The notes beneath the pieces were generated by a model. The model did no database searches. It worked only from the letters and a program-made list of their open reading frames with translations, and had not been told where the DNA came from. This document shows, piece after piece, positions 26,548 to 34,933 of a stretch of DNA of 64,000 nt (position 1 is its first letter; every line of letters begins with the position of its first letter). Source of the DNA: Clostridium septicum (GTDB lineage: Bacteria; Bacillota; Clostridia; Clostridiales; Clostridiaceae); NCBI RefSeq assembly GCF_003606265.1, contig NZ_CP023671.1, positions 1,116,001 through 1,180,000 on the forward strand, written 5' to 3'. Made by a program: the position numbers and the translations under genes.

Positions 26548-26800
26548 TTTTATCCCCCTAATTTTATTTATTTCGTTAGTATAAAGTAAATTTTATTAAC
26601 TTTTTCGTTTAATATATATTATTCTTTAATATTTTAATTAAATATTTTCTATTAAATTCCGATAATATAAGTAACAAATGAATTTATTCATTTTTTATTA
26701 ATTATTAGTTCATAATTTGTTAATTTTTATGGAAATATTTATTTTATTATAATATAATGTTAAATATATTCATAATTTAAAATTTTAAAGGAGGCTTAAT

Positions 26801-28834
26801 ATGAAATTTAAACTATTAAACAACTTAAAAAAGATTTCACTTATGTTGTGTTTTGCAATGTTATTTCAAATTGCTAGTATAAATGTTGTAAAAACACATG
26901 CAGCTGAAAACGCAAAACTTACATATTCAATAAAAGGTGAAACTAAAATAGGAAATATAGTAGATATTTTAGTAAATATTTCAAACATTTCAAATCTTTA
27001 TGGAGGATCAGTAGATTTTCTGTATGATAAATCATTATTAGAAGTACAAAGTATTAAAACTGGAAGCATATTTGGAAGTGAAAAAGTCCAAACTCCTGTT
27101 GAAAAGATAGAAAATGGACAAGCTAACCTTGTCTTTACATTGACTGGTATTAAAGACGGCGTAAAGGGTAATGGAACTATAGCTGTTATAAAAGCAAAAA
27201 TTTTAAAAGCAGGTGCTATTAATCTTAAAACAACTACAAAGAATGATGATTTAAAAGTAAATGGAAATAATGTTAGAGTTAAACTTGTAAATTCTAATGA
27301 AACGGCTATTGCTTATGCAAGTGAAGAAAAATCAATATCATCACTAGGTAATCCAGTAAAAGTTACTGAGTTAAATGTTAATAAATCAACACCTCAAGTT
27401 AAGGGCTCTTCTATTACTTTTACTGCTAAATCTTCTGGTGGCTCTACTGTACTTTATCAGTTCTGGATATTTGACGGTAATAGTTGGAAGATGGTAAGAG
27501 ATTATAATAAATCTAATACTTTTACTTGGAATCCTTCTAAGAGTGGTAATTACAAAGTAGCTGTTTATGCAAAAGATATTAATTCAAATAAAGCTTTAGA
27601 TTCTTCAAAAGCTATGAATTATAATATTGTTGACTCTATTGGTAAAGTTGATCCAGTTAAAGTTACTGAGTTAAATGTTAATAAATCAGCTCCTCAAGTT
27701 AAGGGCTCTTCTATTACTTTTACTGCTAAATCTTCTGGTGGCTCTACTGCACTTTATCAGTTCTGGATATTTGACGGTAATGGTTGGAAGATGGTAAGAG
27801 ATTATAATAGATCTAATACTTTTACTTGGAACCCTTCTAAGAGTGGTAATTATAAAGTAACTGTTTATGCAAAAGATATTAATTCAAATAAAGCTTTAGA
27901 TTCTTCAAAAGCTATGAATTATAATATTGTTGACTCTATTGGTAAAGTTGATCCAGTTAAAGTTACTGAGTTAAATGTTAATAAATCAGCTCCTCAAGTT
28001 AAGGGCTCTTCTATTACTTTTACTGCTAAATCTTCTGGTGGCTCTACTGCACTTTATCAGTTCTGGATATTTGACGGTAATGGTTGGAAGATGGTAAGAG
28101 ATTATAATAGATCTAATACTTTTACTTGGAACCCTTCTAAGAGTGGTAATTATAAAGTAACTGTTTATGCAAAAGATATTAATTCAAATAAAGCTTTAGA
28201 TTCTTCAAAAGCTATGAATTATAATATTGTTGACTCTATTGGTAAAGTTGATCCAGTTAAAGTTACTGAGTTAAATGTTAATAAATCAGCTCCTCAAGTT
28301 AAGGGCTCTTCTATTACTTTTACTGCTAAATCTTCTGGTGGCTCTACTGCACTTTATCAGTTCTGGATATTTGACGGTAATGGTTGGAAGATGGTAAGAG
28401 ATTATAATAAATCTAATACTTTTACTTGGAATCCTTCTAAAAGTGGTAATTACAAAGTAACTGTTTATGCAAAAGATATTAATTCAAATAAAGCTTTAGA
28501 TTCTTCAAAAGCTATGAATTATAACATTGTTGACTCTATTGCTAAAGTTGATCCTGTCGTAGTTAATTCTATTACTTCTGATAAGTCAGCTCCTCAAGCT
28601 AAGGGTACTCCTATTAAGTTTACCGCTAAAGCTTCTGGTGGTTCTACTGTCCTTTATCAATTCTGGATATTTGATGGTTCTTCTTGGAAGATGGTAAGAG
28701 ACTATGATAAATCTAATACTTTTACTTGGAATTCTTCTAAGAATGGTAATTATAGAGTTAGTGTTTATGCAAAGGATATTAATTCAAATAAAGCTTTAGA
28801 TTCTTCAAAAGTTATGAATTATACAATTAATTAA
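26801..28834 (+). CDS. Secreted cohesin protein with five 100-residue triple-tyrosine-like repeats
   Basis: 677 residues. Signal peptide ~1-34; one cohesin ~35-175 (LTYSIKGETKIGNIVDILV, YGGSVDFLYDKSLLEVQSI, GNGTIAVIKAKIL); then five repeats of exactly 100 residues (~187-677), each with LYQFWIFDG, WKMVRDY, FTWNPSKSGNY and VYAKDINSNKALDSSK, resembling Y_Y_Y/Ig-like domains found on clostridial cell-wall proteins. There is no LPXTG, SLH or membrane segment, so attachment, if any, must come from the repeats. It could act as an adaptor that carries a dockerin enzyme to a wall or glycan surface. The GGAGG site seven bases before ATG is strong. Confidence 0.92.
   Translation: MKFKLLNNLKKISLMLCFAMLFQIASINVVKTHAAENAKLTYSIKGETKIGNIVDILVNISNISNLYGGSVDFLYDKSLLEVQSIKTGSIFGSEKVQTPVEKIENGQANLVFTLTGIKDGVKGNGTIAVIKAKILKAGAINLKTTTKNDDLKVNGNNVRVKLVNSNETAIAYASEEKSISSLGNPVKVTELNVNKSTPQVKGSSITFTAKSSGGSTVLYQFWIFDGNSWKMVRDYNKSNTFTWNPSKSGNYKVAVYAKDINSNKALDSSKAMNYNIVDSIGKVDPVKVTELNVNKSAPQVKGSSITFTAKSSGGSTALYQFWIFDGNGWKMVRDYNRSNTFTWNPSKSGNYKVTVYAKDINSNKALDSSKAMNYNIVDSIGKVDPVKVTELNVNKSAPQVKGSSITFTAKSSGGSTALYQFWIFDGNGWKMVRDYNRSNTFTWNPSKSGNYKVTVYAKDINSNKALDSSKAMNYNIVDSIGKVDPVKVTELNVNKSAPQVKGSSITFTAKSSGGSTALYQFWIFDGNGWKMVRDYNKSNTFTWNPSKSGNYKVTVYAKDINSNKALDSSKAMNYNIVDSIAKVDPVVVNSITSDKSAPQAKGTPIKFTAKASGGSTVLYQFWIFDGSSWKMVRDYDKSNTFTWNSSKNGNYRVSVYAKDINSNKALDSSKVMNYTIN
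27361..28834 (+). repeat. Five direct repeats of 300 bp inside the cohesin adaptor gene
   Basis: Units start at 27361, 27661, 27961, 28261 and 28561. Units 2 (27661-27960) and 3 (27961-28260) are identical base for base. Unit 4 differs at a few sites, unit 1 at a few more, and unit 5 is clearly diverged. This implies recent unit duplication. Confidence 0.95.
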
Positions 28835-28894
28835 TAATTGATAATTTTAAAATTATAATTTATTAATTATTTTTGAAATTATCCAAACAAAAAA

Positions 28895-28942
28895 GGGCTG
28901 TCTCGCAAATGATTTTTAATCATTTACGTAGACAGTCTTTTT
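28895..28942 (+). terminator. Terminator of the cohesin adaptor gene formed by an IS end
   Basis: GGGCTGTCTCGCAAATGATT (28895-28914) pairs with 28918-28937 apart from two or three mismatches in the middle and is followed by a T run. GGGCTGTCTC is the usual terminal sequence of IS1182-family elements, so the hairpin probably came from the IS. Confidence 0.7.
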
Positions 28943-29303
28943 TTATGTTTTTTTCAATATTTACAGTCATTATTGCTATATTTAATACTTTAAAGCACAA
29001 CAAATATAAGGTAGTAACATTACCTCCTATTTGTAAAATTATAACTTTACGCTATTTTCATTTCATGTAATAATATTTTATTTCTATTTATCATTGTTTT
29101 ATTAAACAACTTTTTGATATCGTAAGCAAAGAAGTAGAAATTCTATTTTTATATTTTTCTTACCTCTTAATAAAAATCTCCTAAAACTATAATCTTGCTT
29201 TAGTACAGTTATTCTTATAAGGACAATCATTACAATTTTCACATTGGTATATTGTAATTTCAGATATATAACCAGATTTTGATGTTTGTCCTTATGTCAA
29301 TAT
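28895..29303 (-). mobile_element. IS1182-family remnant (3' end of transposase and terminal repeat)
   Basis: The minus-strand translation gives, with frame breaks, a typical IS1182 transposase C-terminus: ITIYQCENCNDCPYKNNCTK followed further on by RFLLRGKKNIKIEFLLLCLR. The terminal sequence GGGCTGTCTC lies at 28895. Stops and frameshifts make it inactive, and no N-terminal part is found. Confidence 0.7.
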
Positions 29304-29332
29304 CTTGGACATAAAAAGTCAAACTTTTTTTA

Positions 29333-29525
29333 TGCTACACTTCTAGCTAATAATTCACATTGATGATGAGTCATATAATTAATGGAAGAGTGTATCCTTT
29401 TTCTGTCGTACCATCCTTCAATATATTTAAATATAGCTATATTAACTTCTTCAAAGGTACAATATGTATTTATGTATTTCTCTTCCTTCTTTATAGATGA
29501 ATGAAAAAACTCTATGCAAGCATTT
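29333..29525 (-). pseudogene. IS3-family transposase OrfB, C-terminal fragment
   Basis: The minus strand reads CIEFFHSSIKKEEKYINTY, then IAIFKYIEGWYDRKRIHSSI, HHQCELLARSVA and a stop. The YDRKRIHSSI block and the EFFHSSIKKE block match the last part of the DDE domain of IS3-family OrfB. It is separated from the rest of orfB by the IS21-like insertion. Confidence 0.75.
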
Positions 29526-29577
29526 TATAAATGTCAAGTTAATATTTTAAGTTTTTAATCATTTAAGAGTGTAGTTT

Positions 29578-30241
29578 TTAGTTCTCCTCAAAATTAAAAT
29601 GATCTTTTAATCTATAAGAATTTCCAGTAATAGAAACTACATGAGCATGATGAAGTACTCTATCTAAAATAGCATTAGCTATTATAGGATCACAAAATAT
29701 TTCATCCCAAGCATTAAAATTTATATTAGTAGTTATAATGGTACTTTTCTTTTCATAGCGCATATCTATAAGCTGGAAAAATAATTTTGAATCTTCCTTA
29801 TCTATAGGTAAATATCCTAATTCATCTATAATAATAAAGTATGTGCTACATCTTCGCTGCGCGACAGCGATACCTATAGAAGTAGACAAGTAAGTCTTTC
29901 CCACACCGCTTGTCCCTAAAAATACAATATTTTTTTGCCTCCAAGAATCGTAATGATGTAAAATCTAATATTTGATCCTTATTTATACCTGGTTAAAAAT
30001 TAAAGTTAAAGTCTTTAAGTTCTTTAGTATAGGGAAATGCTCCTCCCTTAACCATTGATCTAATCATATTTGCTTTTTTACAATCTATTTCATGAGATGT
30101 AAGTTTTATAAGAGTATCAACAAATGATAAATTGTTTTTTGTTGAAAAATCAATAACTTCATCTAAATGATTAACCATTTGCTTTAGTTTTAGATACTCT
30201 AAATTATTAATTAATTGCATATACGCACTATTAGTTACCAT
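29578..30241 (-). pseudogene. istB: IstB-type IS21 helper ATPase, broken
   Basis: ATG 30241 opens 82 residues (LKLKQMVNHLDEVIDF, MIRSMVKGGAFPYTKELKDF), then a TAA replaces what is probably a Gln codon (FNFNF-stop-PGINKDQ). About 60 bases later a poly-A run causes a frameshift, after which the ATPase core resumes: FLGTSGVGKTYLSTS (Walker A) and IIIDELGYLPI (Walker B), then the normal C-terminus. Two independent lesions make it a pseudogene. Confidence 0.85.
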
Positions 30242-30287
30242 ATATTTCTCCTATCATTTTCAAATTATTTTTAGCTATTTCATTCAT

Positions 30288-31448
30288 TTAATATTTAGGA
30301 TTTTTAAATGTTAAAGAACTAATCTGTAAGTAATGATTATTATGATAATTTAATTTTTGATTTTTAATTTCATGGATAGTAACTAAATTTGTGCTATAAT
30401 ACAAATGTAGTTGATTATCATATACTTGCAGTTTAAGTTTTTTGCCTATATATTCTGGTGGTACAGAATATTGGTTTTATTTATAAGAAATCATACTTTG
30501 GCTATTAACCTTACCACTTGTAGTTATGATGTTGTATTGATTTCTTATTTGTTCTGTTGGAAGCGCAAATAAGAAATCTTTTTCTTTTTCTAAGTGGAGA
30601 ACAGGAATTTTGCCAGTTGAAGCATGGCATATCCCATTAATTCTATCATTAAGTTTTGAAATTAATTCATGCAATTCATCAAAGTTGAGAGTACCATTAT
30701 AAGCTCTAATATCATCTAGTAATTTCATTAGCGCTTCTACTTTAGCTTTAGTATTCGGCCTACCTGTTATGCAGGGGTGGACTCTAAACCCATAATCATC
30801 AGCAAACTGTTGAAATTTATTATTTACCTTTCCACTTTGATAGGCTGCCTTTGATTGATCCATAACAGTTTTCATATTATCGGTTAATACTTCCTTAGGA
30901 ACACCGTCGAAGACTTCAAATGATTCATTTAAAAATGAAAATAATATATCTTGAGTTTTTTCTAATGATAATCTATAAATTCTAAATCTTGAATATGAAA
31001 GTATTAAAACAAAAATATTTATTCTAATAACAGCACCATTACTTAAAACAAAATCAATATTTTCTTTCCAATCTAATTGTGCTTGTTGGCCTTTACCCAT
31101 TTCGAATCTAATAGTAGAATTATTAGATATGTAATCCTTTTTTCTACGTTTAAAATAATCATTAAACTCAACATTGTTAGATATGTATCTTCTAAAATAG
31201 GATTGTACACAGTCTAAGCCATAGTTATCTTTAAGATATTTCCACAGAACACGTTTATAATAAAATACTTGAATTGACTCTTCACTTAAAAGAGATTGTA
31301 TAATAGGCTTAAAATCATCAATTGGTGATTTTCTATTTCGCGTTGATGGCTTAACATATCCATTTAAATATTTGCCTACGATACGGACATCCATACCAAG
31401 CTCTCTTGCAATTTGACTTTTATTAACTTTCAAATTATTTACCTCCAT
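30288..31448 (-). pseudogene. istA: IstA-type IS21 transposase, interrupted by a stop codon
   Basis: The frame from 31448 encodes an N-terminal HTH (KSQIARELGMDVRIVGKYL), then an integrase core with DWKENIDFVL, LTDNMKT and KAKVEALMKLLDDIRAY. It stops at TAA 30477-30479 after MISYK, but the same frame continues to 30288 with NQYSVPPEYIGKKLKLQVYD, the normal IstA C-terminal domain. A single in-frame nonsense codon therefore removes about 62 residues. Confidence 0.85.
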
Positions 31449-31489
31449 AATTACTTTTAATTTATGAAGATCTTCTAAATTATTAACCT

Positions 31490-31797
31490 TAATTTCTGAA
31501 CTAAATCATTAGTCATTCTCTTATCGAAAGCGTATCTAATTATTTTTTAGAGTGTAAGTCAAGAACTGAAGCTAAATAGCACCAACCATTTCTGATAGTA
31601 TGATTTAATGATAATTAAAATCCCTCTGTACCAAGGATATGATGAATCATAGGATCACCATATATACCTTTATTATCTTCATATATCCTTATAATAGCTG
31701 CTTTTAATTCCTCATTATTTTCTATTTCTCTTACAGATTTGATTTTATCAAAACACTTATAATATGTGCTTCTGGCTACGCCTAGAACGGTACACAT
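31490..31797 (-). pseudogene. IS3-family transposase OrfB, N-terminal part with internal deletion
   Basis: From 31797 the HTH_21-like region reads MCTVLGVARSTYYKCF and NKGIYGDPMIHHIL, then a stop. A nearby frame gives GWCYLASVLDLHSKKIIRY and FDKRMTNDLV, part of the DDE core. The 80 or so residues normally between these two parts are missing, so there was a deletion before or after the IS21-like insertion. Confidence 0.7.
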
Positions 31798-31850
31798 AGT
31801 CTTGATATCATGCTTTTTCTTATTGCTATCTATAAATTTTATTATTTCAT

Positions 31851-32123
31851 CTAATTTTTTGTTGCAAATATGGCCATAGCTTTTTTTAATATTTCATTTT
31901 CATCTTTAATCCTTGCCATTTCTTTTTTTAGTTCTTTAACTTCTTTTAGTGTCATAACTTCATTTTCATCTACTTTAATTTCTTTTACATCTTTAATCCA
32001 GCAATTGATTGTTGATTTTGCAATGCCATATTCGTTACTTAACTCTGCTAAGCTCATTCATAACTTAAATAAATCTACTATCATATCTTTATATTGTTGA
32101 GTGTATCTTCTGCCCTTTCCCAT
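31851..32123 (-). pseudogene. IS3-family OrfA, interrupted by TGA
   Basis: The complete frame starts at ATG 32123 (MGKGRRYTQQYKDMIVDLFK) and is broken by a TGA where OrfA normally has Gly (LFKL-stop-MSLAELSNEYG). It then continues through the HTH and the leucine-zipper-like stretch LKEVKELKKEMARIKDENEI to 31851. The A-rich end overlaps orfB as usual for -1 frameshifting elements. Confidence 0.75.
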
Positions 32124-32249
32124 AATGGACACATCCTTTCTTAACTAAGTATAATTTTATTTAGTTCCACTTGCTGTGTCCACTATTTTATACTAACACC
32201 ATAGGTATCACATTTTTTGTGAAATTTTTCATATATATACTATGCTCAA

Positions 32250-32279
32250 AAAAGGAAGTTCCAATTCGAACTTCCTTTT
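32250..32279 (-). terminator. Terminator at the end of the capsule operon
   Basis: A perfect 12-bp stem AAAAGGAAGTTC (32250-32261 with 32268-32279) with T residues on the minus strand, 100 bp past the stop of the last operon gene. Confidence 0.85.
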
Positions 32280-32377
32280 CTTTTCAGCTAAGTATCAAAA
32301 TTTATTTTGATACAGACTCTTTTTATCTTATTATAAATAGTTAACTTTCCATAAAAAGATATATTTTTATTGATGAC

Positions 32378-33505
32378 CTATGTAGATAAATACCTTTCAT
32401 CACTTACAGGTTTATATAATAGTTCACATAAAAAAATCAATGATATGTTAACGAATATATTATAAATATATACTTCTGTTATTCCATAAATTAAAAAAGA
32501 TACTATTAATAATATTTCTCTATATCTTTCATCTAACATATATTTTTTTAGTAACTTCGTCTCTAAAATTATAAATACTATAAAACTAACAATACCATAT
32601 GCTAGTAATAAACTTATATAACCATTATCGATTCTAAGGTATGATCCATTTAAATTGCTACCTTCAATTATAACCTGACCAAAAGGTTTTATTTTATATA
32701 AAGATAAAAATTTACTTGCTAGCTCTATTCTTCCCGTTAATGCTTGGTTTATTTTTTGTAGTACTAAATTTCCACTTGAATAATAAATACCTGAAAAAAC
32801 ACTAAATCCTCCACAAATTACTGGAAGAAAAATTATAATTTTTCTTGTAATTGCATTTTTAATAATTTTTTTATTTTTCAATACTATTGGTATTATCAAT
32901 GATATAATGACAGAAATAATACCCGTACGACTATCAGTTATTTTATATAATAACATTGATAGGAACAAGATAACTACATAATTTCTTAATTTAACTTTAT
33001 CATAATATATGTATAAATATAATAGAACTATTATAAAAAAATTCAAATATGTTACATTTGCGTGGGGAAACCCTAACGAATATCTTGTTATAACATCACC
33101 ATTCTCCATGAATCTAAAACTTTTATTATTCTCTATTATTCCTAATAAACTAAGAATTATAGTAACAATAAAAGTTAAGATTTTAAATTTAAAAACTACT
33201 TCTATTAATCTATTAAGAGGAATATTTTTAGCAAAAACTATTGCTATTATTGTAATAAGTACAGTTATTTTCTTAGAAAATATTAATGTTACTATCCCAA
33301 GAGTAACAAAAATAAATATAATTACTAACTCTCTCCTAGTATATCCTTGACTTAAAACATGTGTTAATAAAAATACTCCTGAAAATAATCCTATAAGAAT
33401 AAATGCCATATCTCCACTATCCATTCCCATTCCTTTGGCTATAGATAATATTATAAAAAAAAGAAGATAAAAAAATACTGATTTTTTTTGTGCAATTAAT
33501 TTCAT
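32378..33505 (-). CDS. Putative capsule repeat-unit polymerase (Wzy-like)
   Basis: 375 residues from ATG 33505, which follows GAAAGGTAG at normal spacing; a TTG further upstream (33535) is a weaker choice. About ten hydrophobic segments are seen, with a polar loop (~235-290) between late segments and the short motif ITDSRTGIISV, seen in O-antigen polymerase/ligase proteins. Wzy proteins join lipid-linked repeat units outside the membrane and are poorly conserved. The assignment rests on topology and on the operon having a flippase, glycosyltransferases and CpsC/CpsD but no other polymerase candidate. It is the last gene of the operon. Confidence 0.75.
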   Translation of the reverse strand: MKLIAQKKSVFFYLLFFIILSIAKGMGMDSGDMAFILIGLFSGVFLLTHVLSQGYTRRELVIIFIFVTLGIVTLIFSKKITVLITIIAIVFAKNIPLNRLIEVVFKFKILTFIVTIILSLLGIIENNKSFRFMENGDVITRYSLGFPHANVTYLNFFIIVLLYLYIYYDKVKLRNYVVILFLSMLLYKITDSRTGIISVIISLIIPIVLKNKKIIKNAITRKIIIFLPVICGGFSVFSGIYYSSGNLVLQKINQALTGRIELASKFLSLYKIKPFGQVIIEGSNLNGSYLRIDNGYISLLLAYGIVSFIVFIILETKLLKKYMLDERYREILLIVSFLIYGITEVYIYNIFVNISLIFLCELLYKPVSDERYLST

Positions 33506-33538
33506 TTTTCTTGCTACCTTTCTAAACTTCAACAACCT

Positions 33539-34861
33539 TTATTGACTTATATGTTGAAGTATTTTTTTATACTTTCCTCTATTTGTTAATGGTATATTAG
33601 CAACAATTTTAAGTTTAATATCAATAACATTTTTTAGTTTTTTATTTATCGTATTAATAATCTCAGACTTATCTTTTTCAGTTAATATTTCATCTTCTAC
33701 TATATTTAAAAATACTTCCCCATTTTTAAATTGTTCGAATTGATATAACTTAATTTTCTTAAATACTTCGTTATGAAAATTTATAGATGCCATAGAAACT
33801 AATTCATTATTTTTACCAACAAGCATTTCTTTATCCCAATGCCCGTAAATATTAATGTTTTCATCACTAATTATAACTTTATCATCTGGAACATAATTTA
33901 TTAATGGCATTTTTTTATTTATTAATCCAGTACAAGCTATGTTATATATATTTTCTTTATTGCTTTCTAATAAATCAACATGCGTATATAGACTATTAAA
34001 CTTATATGTACTATCTTCATATTCAGCAAAAACTATTCTTTCTGAATGTCCATAGAAGATATTACTTTTACAATTTAGTGTTTTTTCTATATACTCTCTC
34101 TCTCCACTATCTACATTTTCCGAAACAAAACAAACGCTTTTTATATTTACATTTAATTTTAAACTCTTTTTATTTAAAATTCTACATAAATTATAAATTG
34201 CTGATGCATAACCATGCATAAATTCTGGTTTAAATTTATTTATTATTTTAATATAATCTTCTACATTATTCTCATTTAAAATAAATGGATTTAATACTAT
34301 CTGATTATCAATAGGATTATACTTATATATCTTTCCGTTGAACTCCAATCCTCTTAATGTTATTATTCTTGAGTTTTTATAATCATATCCAAATTTACTC
34401 CAATAATTATAAACAAAAGCTTTTTCTTTATATATAGAATCTGTATCTAATAATATTTTTAATGGCTTTCCTGTACTTCCACCTGTATAAGCTAAATAAT
34501 AATCTATTTCTTCTCTAGAAATTAAGTCTTCAAAATTATCTAATACAAATTGTTTATCTATTGTAGGAATTCTTTTGATTTCATTAACATCTTTAAATTC
34601 ATAGGGGTTAAATTCAATTTTATCAAAAACTTTATTATAGTACTTTGTGTTCTCATATGCATATATAAGTACATTCTTTAATTTTTCCAAATGTATTTTT
34701 TCTTTATCTGATTCATCTAATTGTTCAAAATTAGTTATTTCTTCTAATGTCTTCATAAAAACACTATTTTCTATTACTTTTTTTCTTATAGATTTACTTA
34801 ATATTTTTTTAAGAAAATCAGGGGTTTTTTCATTAAGTTTCTTTAATATTTTCCCTTTCAT
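33539..34861 (-). CDS. CapK-like adenylate-forming enzyme (phenylacetate-CoA ligase family)
   Basis: 440 residues. The nucleotide-binding motif YTGGSTGKPLKI (~155-166) and the later GLEF, GHSER and INYVPDD motifs mark the CapK/PaaK branch of AMP-forming ligases found in many capsule loci. The C-terminal domain ends with NRGKYKKILQH, where Lys is expected to be catalytic. The enzyme presumably activates a carboxylic acid for attachment to, or modification of, the polymer; the substrate is unknown. Start ATG 34861 follows GGAGG. It sits between the lyase-like gene and the putative polymerase. Confidence 0.85.
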   Translation of the reverse strand: MKGKILKKLNEKTPDFLKKILSKSIRKKVIENSVFMKTLEEITNFEQLDESDKEKIHLEKLKNVLIYAYENTKYYNKVFDKIEFNPYEFKDVNEIKRIPTIDKQFVLDNFEDLISREEIDYYLAYTGGSTGKPLKILLDTDSIYKEKAFVYNYWSKFGYDYKNSRIITLRGLEFNGKIYKYNPIDNQIVLNPFILNENNVEDYIKIINKFKPEFMHGYASAIYNLCRILNKKSLKLNVNIKSVCFVSENVDSGEREYIEKTLNCKSNIFYGHSERIVFAEYEDSTYKFNSLYTHVDLLESNKENIYNIACTGLINKKMPLINYVPDDKVIISDENINIYGHWDKEMLVGKNNELVSMASINFHNEVFKKIKLYQFEQFKNGEVFLNIVEDEILTEKDKSEIINTINKKLKNVIDIKLKIVANIPLTNRGKYKKILQHISQ

Positions 34862-34933
34862 TTTACCTCCATAAAATTTAATTTATGTGCTATAGATTTT
34901 TAATTTTTTTTATAAATTATATTTCATTAATTG

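Larger units (their letters stand above)
29532..31490 (-). mobile_element. Decayed IS21-family element (istA, istB) inserted in the IS3-family element
   Basis: istA and istB are adjacent in the usual order on the minus strand and interrupt orfB of the IS3-family element. The end near 29532 reads TGTCAAGTTAATATT. The other end, near 31490, is placed only from where the OrfB reading stops, because I could not see a matching inverted copy. Both genes are broken. Confidence 0.65.
29304..32184 (-). mobile_element. Decayed IS3-family (IS150-like) element split by an IS21-family insertion
   Basis: Outer ends carry related sequences: GTGGACACAGCAAGTGGAAC on the left (minus reading, near 32183) and, inverted, TTGGACATAAAAAGTCAAAC on the right (near 29305). 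Inside are orfA, the N-terminal and a middle piece of orfB, then the IS21-like insertion, then the orfB C-terminus. Nonsense codons and an internal deletion make it non-functional. Confidence 0.75.

Noticed and set aside
27361..28834. Regular 300-bp repeats that might suggest a CRISPR or satellite array
   Set aside because: The period is exactly 100 codons within one open frame and the units encode a folded domain, so they are protein repeats. No CRISPR-type short repeats with unique spacers occur in the window.
28873..29070. Short plus-strand ORF after the cohesin adaptor gene
   Set aside because: It runs through the IS1182-family end and its hairpin, has no ribosome site and no sensible protein pattern.
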